Origin: Treponema sp.
GTDB taxonomy: Bacteria; Spirochaetota; Spirochaetia; Treponematales; Treponemataceae
Direction of reading: 5' to 3'
Assembly (NCBI GenBank): GCA_016294105.1
Contig: JAEDCN010000003.1
Location: 1 to 64,000, forward strand
DNA: 64,000 nucleotides
Below, one piece after another: positions 1 through 5,571 of this stretch; positions within the stretch are counted from its first letter, which is position 1; the number at the start of each line of letters is the position of its first letter. Under the pieces are notes generated by a model. The model was not told the DNA's origin. It did not search any database and worked only from the letters and a program-made list of their open reading frames with translations. Made by a program: the position numbers and the translations under genes.

Positions 1-162
1 CTCAAAACACCCGTAAGGCTGTGGTAATGTGTGTCAGGTATCGCTTTTCTAAAATGAAATTATCTGCTACAGTTTAATTATTGGAAATGCCTAAGTTTCA
101 GGCGGCGTCTCCCAAACTCAAATCCAGTTCTGCTGGAAATAATTGATTAGGGAGGCTCTAAG

Positions 163-243
163 ATGACGAAGTACGAAATCATTTCGTTAGCCATTAGTTT
201 GGCACTTTTAATTCTTAGCTTGCTCTCTTACCTTAAAATGTAA
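163..243 (+). CDS. small hydrophobic peptide, putative type I toxin (unit 1, divergent version)
   Basis: This gene encodes 26 residues starting MTKYEIISLAISLALL and ending SYLKM: a short polar start, one hydrophobic helix (about residues 6-22) and a basic end. That pattern fits the Hol_Tox/TxpA-Fst group of holin-like membrane toxins. The Shine-Dalgarno GGGAGG ends 8 bases before the ATG. Upstream, GTCTCC can pair with the GGAGGC of that ribosome site, enclosing a TCCAG/CTGGA hairpin. The leader and the antisense promoter match units 2-4 almost exactly, but the ORF and its hairpin differ, so the coding core seems to have been exchanged. The toxin role is inferred. The gene is too short for most gene finders. 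Confidence 0.65.
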   Translation: MTKYEIISLAISLALLILSLLSYLKM

Positions 244-249
244 TTGAGT

Positions 250-335
250 AAAAAACAGCCGCCAGAGTTCTCAACCACCCCTGGCGACTTTATCGCTAAC
301 ATGTGGAGACGACCAAATGAGCTTTGGCATTTCCG
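250..335 (-). ncRNA. putative antisense RNA antitoxin, unit 1
   Basis: A minus-strand promoter has TTGACC (371-366), an 18-bp spacer and TAAAAT (347-342) preceded by TGC, an extended -10. Initiation near 335 would give an RNA of about 85 nt. It ends at a hairpin (stem CGCCAG 260-265 with CTGGCG 281-286) followed on this strand by a T6 run. The RNA converges on the toxin transcript and shares its 3' end, as in Fst/RNAII and TxpA/RatA systems. Its 5' part has a CCAAA/TTTGG hairpin and a CGTCTCC stretch that could also pair with the toxin ribosome site. The promoter is seen; the regulatory role is inferred. Confidence 0.65.
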
Positions 336-373
336 CTTTTTATTTTAGCACATAACCCCTACAAAGGTCAAAT

Positions 374-397
374 AATGAGCACCACGTGGCACTCATT
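374..397. repeat. CACGTG-centred palindrome, copy 1 (variant)
   Basis: The core is CCACGTGG with flanking arms AATGAG/CTCATT. The positions that read GCG in perfect copies are GCA on both sides here, so the stem has two mismatches. It lies just upstream of the antisense promoter of unit 1. Confidence 0.75.
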
Positions 398-408
398 ATT
401 TCTTCGGA

Positions 409-666
409 CTAACGGGTATAGCCTCCATCACGACCTTGTGTTTGGCTTGGGCTTTGCTCCTTGGGAACCTCCATAAGCCGCACTGTACCTATTTGGCGTT
501 TGAGGAGTAAATCTGGTGATGTAGAGACACCATTGAGAACACCAACAGAATCCCACCCCTTTTTCCCTAACTCTGACAACTCTTTATAGCTATCGTCATT
601 ATAAAGTCTAATTTTCTTATACTCCCACTTGGGAATCTCAAAAATCTTACCTTCATTATTTTCCAT
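409..666 (-). CDS. DUF4177-like small protein, copy 1
   Basis: This encodes 85 residues. The KWEYKKIRLYN start and the later LSELGKKGWD motif fit DUF4177, a small alpha/beta family of unknown function with the pattern WEY...LN.LG..GW. No signal peptide or membrane segment is present, so it should be cytoplasmic. GGAGG lies 9 bases before the ATG. A second copy at 2361-2615 shares the first 17 residues, the GKKGW block and the last 30 residues nearly perfectly, while residues about 18-30 and 40-54 differ strongly. The gene follows a duplicated trbL tail, exactly as copy 2 follows full-length trbL. Function is unknown. Confidence 0.7.
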   Translation of the reverse strand: MENNEGKIFEIPKWEYKKIRLYNDDSYKELSELGKKGWDSVGVLNGVSTSPDLLLKRQIGTVRLMEVPKEQSPSQTQGRDGGYTR

Positions 667-680
667 GTCTTGTTTCCTCC

Positions 681-972
681 TTACAATTCAATAACACTTG
701 GTGGCTCTGCAAATTTATCACCCCATCCTGGACCTGTCAACTGCTTTGGAGCTCCCTCTGGAGGTCCTGCCAGCATCTTAGGTGGCTCATAGTCGCTACC
801 AATATAGTTACTAGTAGCAGGCCGTGCCGTTTTAGCATGAGTTTTTGGAGGCTTAACGGTTCCAAGAGTTCTAGCAATGGCTGCCTCACTTTGTGCCTGG
901 ATAAATTCCTTGGCTGTTGAAGAATATCCTTCTTTATTTTGATGAGAAGCATAATCCATCGACATTTTTCCA
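681..972 (-). pseudogene. duplicated 3' end of trbL
   Basis: About the last 93 codons of the 670-codon trbL gene at 2630-4642 are repeated here almost base for base, from SMDYASHQNKEG to the terminal PPSVIEL. The match stops sharply at about 958, where trbL continues into its core and this copy runs into unrelated sequence. An in-frame ATG exists upstream at 1004, but a free TrbL tail has no known role. I read it as a leftover of a segmental duplication that also copied the DUF4177-like gene. Translation as a short soluble peptide cannot be excluded. Confidence 0.75.
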
Positions 973-1008
973 GCACAAGGCTGGCCTAAAGACGGTCTTG
1001 TCATGACG

Positions 1009-1176
1009 GAGGGTGCTTAAAACACCCGTAGGATTGTGGGAAAGTGTGTCAGGTATCGCTTTTCTAAAATGAAATTATCTGCTACAGTTTAATTATTGGA
1101 AATGCCTAAGTTTCAGGCGGCGTCTCCCGAACTCTACCAACGAAAGTTGGATTACTAGATTGAAGGAGGCTTGCGA
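1009..1176 (+). promoter_or_regulatory. structured leader of toxin unit 2 with sequestered ribosome site
   Basis: The leader contains a GGGTG (1011-1015) / CACCC (1023-1027) hairpin, a conserved TAAAAT (possible -10 without a good -35), a GTCTCC stretch, a CCAAC-GAAA-GTTGG hairpin and the ribosome site GAAGGAGGC. GTCTCC can pair with GGAGGC across the hairpin and hide the ribosome site. Units 1, 3 and 4 carry the same elements. In unit 1 the inner stem reads TCCAG/CTGGA, a compensated change. Pairing was deduced by eye. Confidence 0.55.
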
Positions 1177-1278
1177 ATGACAGCAGATTTTGTCATTGGA
1201 TTGGTGACTTGTATCACCACCGTGATTAACACTGTTTTCGTAGCTCTTTCCTACCTTAAAGGTAAAGATAAAGAGTAA
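1177..1278 (+). CDS. small hydrophobic peptide, putative type I toxin (unit 2)
   Basis: This encodes 33 residues: MTADF, one hydrophobic helix (about residues 5-27, including VTCITTVINTVFVAL) and a charged tail SYLKGKDKE. GAAGGAGG ends 7 bases before the ATG. Units 3 and 4 encode the same peptide with ITT changed to VAT and, in unit 3, KDKE to KSKE. All substitutions leave the frame open. Size, one membrane helix, charged tail and a convergent antisense RNA together support a type I toxin. No homologue was identified by name. Confidence 0.65.
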   Translation: MTADFVIGLVTCITTVINTVFVALSYLKGKDKE

Positions 1279-1365
1279 AAAATAAAGCCGCCAGAGTTTC
1301 TCTACCACTTCTGACGGCTTATAATCCGTATCGTGGAGACGACCAAATGAACTTGGGCATTTCCG
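1278..1365 (-). ncRNA. putative antisense RNA antitoxin, unit 2
   Basis: The promoter has TTGACC (1401-1396), an 18-bp spacer and TAAAAT (1377-1372) with the extended TGC. The transcript would run from about 1365 to the shared hairpin AAGCCG...CGGCTT (1285-1320), followed on this strand by a T-rich run. It is complementary to the 3' untranslated end of the toxin mRNA and carries the same CGTCTCC stretch as unit 1. Inferred from sequence only. Confidence 0.62.
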
Positions 1366-1403
1366 CTTTTTATTTTAGCACATAATCCATACAAAGGTCA
1401 AAC

Positions 1404-1427
1404 AATTAGCGCCACGTGGCGCTCATT
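1404..1427. repeat. CACGTG-centred palindrome, copy 2
   Basis: This is the perfect 16-bp palindrome AGCGCCACGTGGCGCT with flanking AATT and CATT. It lies just upstream of the antisense promoter of unit 2, in the opposite orientation to the copies at 13,698, 16,095 and 17,192. Confidence 0.85.
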
Positions 1428-1654
1428 ATTGATAGCTGTCCACATTTCCAGTGCAAGGTTGTCCTAAAGACAGTCTTGCCAGTCTGGAGGGTGCTCAAAA
1501 CACCCGTAAGGCTGTGGTAATGTGTGTCAGGTATCGCTTTTCTAAAATAAAATTATCTGGTAAAGTTTCATCATTGGAAATGTCTAAGTTTCAGGCGGCG
1601 TCTCCCGAACTCTACCAACGAAAGTTGGATTACTAGATTGAAGGAGGCTTGCGA

Positions 1655-1756
1655 ATGACAGCTGATTTTGTCATTGGATTGGTAACTTGTGTTGCCACCG
1701 TGATTAACACTGTTTTCGTAGCTCTTTCCTACCTTAAAGGTAAAAGCAAAGAGTAA
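1655..1756 (+). CDS. small hydrophobic peptide, putative type I toxin (unit 3)
   Basis: This encodes a 33-residue peptide beginning MTADFVIGLVTCVATV and ending LKGKSKE, nearly identical to units 2 and 4. The ribosome site GAAGGAGG, its spacing and the leader hairpin CCAAC-GAAA-GTTGG are conserved. Its terminator differs from the others: AAGCCGCT (1762-1769) pairs with AGCGGCTT (1785-1792), so the stem is kept while its sequence changes. That supports selection on structure. Confidence 0.65.
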   Translation: MTADFVIGLVTCVATVINTVFVALSYLKGKSKE

Positions 1757-1837
1757 AAAATAAGCCGCTAGTGTTGCGTCCACAAGCGGCTTTTAGCCAA
1801 ATATAGTGGAGACGACCAAATGAGCTTGGCATTTCCG
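1755..1837 (-). ncRNA. putative antisense RNA antitoxin, unit 3
   Basis: The promoter has TTGACC (1873-1868), an 18-bp spacer and TGC-TAAAAT (1849-1844). The expected RNA runs from about 1837 through the AAGCCGCT/AGCGGCTT hairpin to a T6 run. One base is missing in the 5' hairpin region compared with units 1 and 4, so this segment does not encode a conserved peptide. Confidence 0.62.
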
Positions 1838-1875
1838 CTTTTTATTTTAGCACATAATCCATACAAAGGTCAAAC

Positions 1876-1899
1876 AATTAGCGCCACGTGGCGCTCATT
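1876..1899. repeat. CACGTG-centred palindrome, copy 3
   Basis: This is the same perfect 16-bp core and flanks as copy 2, upstream of the unit 3 antisense promoter. Confidence 0.85.
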
Positions 1900-2097
1900 T
1901 CTGATAGCTGTCCACATTTCCACATGACGGAGGGTGCGCAAAACACCCGTAGGATTGTGGGAAAGTGTGTCAGGTATCGCTTTCCTAAAATGAAATTATC
2001 TGCTACAGTTTAATTATTGGAAGGTTTGGCTCTTCCGGCGGCGTCTCCCGAACTCTACCAACGAAAGTTGGATTACTAGATTGAAGGAGGCTTGCGA

Positions 2098-2199
2098 ATG
2101 ACAGCTGATTTTGTCATTGGATTGGTAACTTGTGTTGCCACCGTGATTAACACTGTTTTCGTAGCTCTTTCCTATCTTAAAGGTAAAGATAAAGAGTAA
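2098..2199 (+). CDS. small hydrophobic peptide, putative type I toxin (unit 4)
   Basis: This is a 33-residue peptide identical to unit 3 apart from KDKE at the end. It has the same GAAGGAGG ribosome site and the same GTCTCC and CCAAC/GTTGG leader elements, although the leader lost about eight bases around 2020-2035 relative to unit 2. Its terminator has the longest stem of the four (AAAAGCCG/CGGCTTTT, 2203-2242). Confidence 0.65.
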   Translation: MTADFVIGLVTCVATVINTVFVALSYLKGKDKE

Positions 2200-2287
2200 A
2201 AAAAAAGCCGCCAAAGTCTTAACCCCACTTTTGACGGCTTTTAAGGCATAACTAGTGGAGACGACCAAATGAGCTTTGGCATTTCCG
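2198..2287 (-). ncRNA. putative antisense RNA antitoxin, unit 4
   Basis: The promoter has TTGACC (2323-2318), an 18-bp spacer and TGC-TAAAAT (2299-2294). The RNA would span about 90 nt and end in the hairpin at 2203-2242, followed by a long T run on this strand. A T4 run also follows the hairpin on the plus strand, so it can serve both transcripts. Confidence 0.62.
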
Positions 2288-2325
2288 CTTTTTATTTTAG
2301 CACATAACCCCTACAAAGGTCAAAC

Positions 2326-2349
2326 AATGAGCACCACGTGGCACTCATT
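2326..2349. repeat. CACGTG-centred palindrome, copy 4 (variant)
   Basis: This is the same GCA/GCA variant as copy 1. Copies 1 and 4 both border a DUF4177-like gene, whereas the perfect copies 2 and 3 border other units. Confidence 0.75.
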
Positions 2350-2360
2350 ATTTCTTCGGA

Positions 2361-2615
2361 CTAACGGCTATAACCTCCATCACGACCTTGTGTTTGGCTT
2401 GGGTTTTGCTCCTTGGTAACCTCCATCAACCGCACCGTGCCGATTTGCCGCTTGAGAAATATCCGAGAGGGATTGTTTCTGTCATTATCAATTCCGAATG
2501 CTTCCCATCCTTTTTTTCCAAGCTCTGATAATTGTTCTCTTTCAGGTCCTTGCAAACTAATAGATGTATACTCCCACTTGGGAACTTCAAAAATCTTACC
2601 TTCATTATTTTCCAT
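2361..2615 (-). CDS. DUF4177-like small protein, copy 2
   Basis: This encodes 84 residues with the PKWEYTSISL and LSELGKKGWEAFGI motifs of DUF4177. GGAGG from the trbL stop region (TTGTAAGGAGG) serves as its ribosome site, so it is the next gene after trbL in the transfer operon. The last 30 residues (LKRQIGTVRLMEV...) match copy 1 closely while the centre is divergent. No membrane or export signal is seen. Its place after trbL recalls trbK, the entry-exclusion gene of Trb operons, but it has no lipoprotein signal, so that role is only a thought. Confidence 0.75.
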   Translation of the reverse strand: MENNEGKIFEVPKWEYTSISLQGPEREQLSELGKKGWEAFGIDNDRNNPSRIFLKRQIGTVRLMEVTKEQNPSQTQGRDGGYSR

Positions 2616-2629
2616 GTCTTGTTTCCTCC

Positions 2630-4642
2630 TTACAATTCAATAACACTTGGTGGCTCTGCAAATTTATCACCCCATCCTGGACCTGTCAACTGCTTTGGAG
2701 CTCCCTCTGGAGGTCCTGCCAGCATCTTAGGTGGCTCATAGTCGCTACCAATATAGTTACTAGTAGCAGGCCGTGCCGTTTTAGCATGAGTTTTTGGAGG
2801 CTTAACGGTTCCAAGAGTTCTAGCAATGGCTGCCTCACTTTGTGCCTGGATAAATTCCTTGGCTGTTGAAGAATATCCTTCTTTATTTTGATGAGAAGCA
2901 TAATCCATAGAAATTTGACCTCTTTCTCTCATATCAGCCCATCCTTCAGGATTATCTTCTCTCCTAAACTTCACATTTTTAGCATCATCATTAAAGCCAA
3001 AGCGGTTCACGCCAGGAGCACCGCCTCCGCCAGAGCCACCCATACCCTTTCCACCAGCTCCCATGTGGGCATAACCATGGAGGGCACTCTTGAACTTCTG
3101 GCCAGCCCGGTACTTTGCCTCCGCTCCCATGGCCTTCAATCCTGCACCGAGCTGTCCTGCTTGTGTATGTCCCTTGGCCGCAGCTTCTCCCATGGCCGTC
3201 CGTCCTGCCGCCCTCATGGCGGCCATGGAGCCGCTGGCGTTCACCGCACCACGCACGGCAGCAGGAACACCTTGGGTAGCAAGAGCAGTAGCTCCACCTG
3301 CAACAGCTGTAGCACCACGGACCGCAGCATTCCCTACCGCCATGGCAGTTCCCATTGCCGCAACCATTTCACCCATGGAAAGCTGTGGCTGACCTGTCAT
3401 AAGGGCAACTGCAAGCTTTGGTGCAAACTGAGTCAACGCCCAAGCCAGGATAATCACAAAAAATACGTAGGCAAAAGTTGTCAGATTGAACCCTGCACCT
3501 TCCCCAATAGTGGTAAGAGCCATGTCCAAAAAAGCAAAGATTCCAAACCACATACACAAGGTTATCATTACTAGCTTTGCAGCCTGTCCTAACAGCGACG
3601 GCATGACCTTTGCAGCTACATCCTTGAATTCCTCCATCAGAATGAAGGGCAAGCACACCGAGCCAACACTTACCACAATGGTAAATTCAACGATACAGGC
3701 AACGTATTGAATACAGCTGAAAATCATTGCCAAAACAATAGCAAGCATGGAGATAAAGGTTAAGAACATATCCCATATTCGTCGCACAGGGAAGTCCATC
3801 AGACCCTTTGTTTTTGTCGCCCATTTTGTAATCCCATTATTGTCTTCAAAGTTCTCTTGCCACTCAGCCTCAACACTAGTCCATTCCTTTTCCCACATTA
3901 TCTGAGCCGTCAAAAGGGCAATTCTCAGCATGGCATTGGGCGAAAGATAAGCGGAACCCACGTTTACCCCATCAATCTCCGCATTTAGGTAAATATTTTT
4001 CAACACGTAGCGATCTGCAAGACTAAGATCCTCCACTTCATTCCCATCCTTGTCTACAGGAGCTAGAACGGAGCGAATAGCTTCCAATGTTCTTTTTTGA
4101 CTTGAATCGTGCTGATTACGACGAGCTTCGGTAACTCGATAGACCTCTTCCTCAAATACTCTATCATCAAGCAATCGTTCAGGTTGATAAGTTGATGGTG
4201 TTCCTTGATTCCAAATGTCAGCAGCAGCAATGGCCTTTCTGTCTTCGCTGAGTTCAGCCAAAACTTCTCCTGCAATGGCTTCATCTTGTTCCTTCACGAT
4301 TTGATCCATTTTAGTTAGGAATTCTTGGAGCCTACCAATTACAAGTTCCACGGTTGCCCCCGATGCTGCAGTTCCCATTCCAGAAGAAAAGCTTTTGAGC
4401 CTGGAACAAAGCATAGGATAGGCATTGATGATGAAGATGAAGAACAACATCTTCGCTATCATACCGATAACACCCTTTTGCGTTTCCATAAAACCAAAAG
4501 CAATTTTGAGACAAGTCCAAATTATAGCTAGAAGTCCCAAAATTGTTCCAATGGTTCTAGCAATAGAAATGAAGTATACACCTGTATTGGCAAAATAATC
4601 GATGACCTGCATTACCGGCAGATCTATCCACTTTGGTACCAT
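2630..4642 (-). CDS. trbL: TrbL/VirB6-type inner-membrane channel protein
   Basis: This encodes 670 residues. TrbL/VirB6 is the polytopic inner-membrane protein of the type IV secretion channel. Hydrophobic segments lie near residues 20-42, 50-75, 295-350 (two), 360-385 and 385-415. A charged loop covers residues 90-270, and a long Ala/Gly-rich tail follows (for example GAGGKGMGGSGGGG near 550), typical of TrbL. The ribosome site GGAGG precedes the ATG by 7 bases. It follows trbJ by 20 bp. The last 93 codons are duplicated at 681-972. The family call rests on topology, length and operon place rather than a unique motif. Confidence 0.8.
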   Translation of the reverse strand: MVPKWIDLPVMQVIDYFANTGVYFISIARTIGTILGLLAIIWTCLKIAFGFMETQKGVIGMIAKMLFFIFIINAYPMLCSRLKSFSSGMGTAASGATVELVIGRLQEFLTKMDQIVKEQDEAIAGEVLAELSEDRKAIAAADIWNQGTPSTYQPERLLDDRVFEEEVYRVTEARRNQHDSSQKRTLEAIRSVLAPVDKDGNEVEDLSLADRYVLKNIYLNAEIDGVNVGSAYLSPNAMLRIALLTAQIMWEKEWTSVEAEWQENFEDNNGITKWATKTKGLMDFPVRRIWDMFLTFISMLAIVLAMIFSCIQYVACIVEFTIVVSVGSVCLPFILMEEFKDVAAKVMPSLLGQAAKLVMITLCMWFGIFAFLDMALTTIGEGAGFNLTTFAYVFFVIILAWALTQFAPKLAVALMTGQPQLSMGEMVAAMGTAMAVGNAAVRGATAVAGGATALATQGVPAAVRGAVNASGSMAAMRAAGRTAMGEAAAKGHTQAGQLGAGLKAMGAEAKYRAGQKFKSALHGYAHMGAGGKGMGGSGGGGAPGVNRFGFNDDAKNVKFRREDNPEGWADMRERGQISMDYASHQNKEGYSSTAKEFIQAQSEAAIARTLGTVKPPKTHAKTARPATSNYIGSDYEPPKMLAGPPEGAPKQLTGPGWGDKFAEPPSVIEL

Positions 4643-4662
4643 TTACTTACCTCCTTCGATTA

Positions 4663-5571
4663 CTAGAACATTGAGTCCTGCTGCTCACGAGTAACAGTTT
4701 CCATTTTAAGCTGAGCCTTAGATTGCATATCCTGATCTTCCTTTTCATCTTGAACTGCCAACTGATAAGCTGTCTGAGCAGCAGCTTGATTCAGAGAACC
4801 TTTTAGGCTGGAAGTTCCACCGATAAGCTCACGAATCAGCACTGCAATTTGCTGCAGAAGTTCTTTTTCAGTATGCTCCTCTCCAGTAGTTGCTTCCTCC
4901 AAGACAGCATTGGCAAGAGCCATGTCTGCCTCTGTTTGTAGAGCTACAGCTTCTTCTGTAGCAGCTGCCATTATCTTGGACGTCACATCCTTCAACATGA
5001 TTTTTTTCTGTTGCATATAGGTATAGTTTTTAGGAGAAATTCCGTATTTCTGCCAAATTGCCATACTTTGTTCCTCTGTAAGTCCATTGACCAGGGCATC
5101 TGCTGCATAATCCCAGTTGTTTTTGAACTCCTTACCGATACCTTTCAATACTTTTTCCAAATCCTTGTCATCATCTCCCGCTCCCACAAGGTCCGCCACA
5201 GTAAAAGTCATGCCACCTACAGAATATTGCTTGGTCGTAAAGATTTCCTCGATTTTCCTGATATTGGTAATTTGCTTGTTCACCGTTCGTGTCACGTCTT
5301 TTATCTCATCCCGAAAATCCAAATCCCCGTCCCACTGGATGTTATCCAGATTCCAACTTTTTGCCTGCTCCAGATAGAACTGGTACTGCTGGTACGCTTG
5401 TTCCACCTGCTTGATGGTATTCATAACCATATCGTAACTAGAATACAGCTGATCAATAGCTGCAAGCCAGTTGGTCACGTCCATAACGGGATAACCTTGT
5501 GCCATTGTTACTGAGGGCAAAGCTAACAATACAATGCATAGAAAAACTACTTTCCTGAGTAACTTTCTCAT
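4663..5571 (-). CDS. trbJ: TrbJ/VirB5-type transfer protein
   Basis: This encodes 302 residues with a clear signal peptide (residues 1-24, cleavage near TMAQ), so it is exported to the periplasm. The remainder is helical with a coiled-coil-like stretch (IKQVEQAYQQYQFYLEQAKS, about 55-75), as in TrbJ/VirB5, the minor pilus-tip or adhesin component. The ATG overlaps the trbE stop by four bases (ATGA), so translation is coupled. It sits between trbE and trbL as in Ti-type trb operons. Sequence similarity alone is modest; position supports the call. Confidence 0.7.
   Translation of the reverse strand: MRKLLRKVVFLCIVLLALPSVTMAQGYPVMDVTNWLAAIDQLYSSYDMVMNTIKQVEQAYQQYQFYLEQAKSWNLDNIQWDGDLDFRDEIKDVTRTVNKQITNIRKIEEIFTTKQYSVGGMTFTVADLVGAGDDDKDLEKVLKGIGKEFKNNWDYAADALVNGLTEEQSMAIWQKYGISPKNYTYMQQKKIMLKDVTSKIMAAATEEAVALQTEADMALANAVLEEATTGEEHTEKELLQQIAVLIRELIGGTSSLKGSLNQAAAQTAYQLAVQDEKEDQDMQSKAQLKMETVTREQQDSMF

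Larger units (their letters stand above)
1..2350. repeat. array of four type I toxin-antitoxin-like units with interspersed duplicated genes
   Basis: Four units of about 430 bp start near 1 (truncated by the window edge), 1009, 1489 and 1928. Each holds a structured leader, a tiny hydrophobic ORF on the plus strand, a terminator hairpin, a minus-strand promoter and a CACGTG-centred palindrome. Units 2, 3 and 4 lie head to tail. A DUF4177-like gene and a duplicated trbL tail sit between units 1 and 2, and the second DUF4177-like gene plus full trbL follow unit 4. The array occupies the trbL-trbF junction of the transfer operon. The order was read directly from the bases; the toxin-antitoxin role is inferred from layout and peptide type. 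Confidence 0.8.

Noticed and set aside
1093..2268. Three related 70-84 codon frames on the minus strand across the toxin units (1093-1308, 1571-1783, 2014-2268)
   Set aside because: They run through the terminator and antisense to the toxin leader, start at non-equivalent codons, lack ribosome sites, and are conserved only because the DNA unit is repeated.
1..2350. Possible CRISPR array
   Set aside because: The repeats are about 430 bp with internal genes and the spacing is irregular; no short repeat-spacer pattern and no cas genes.
2888..3574. 228-codon plus-strand frame opposite trbL
   Set aside because: It is the shadow of the Gly/Ala-rich part of trbL; low-complexity, no start signal.
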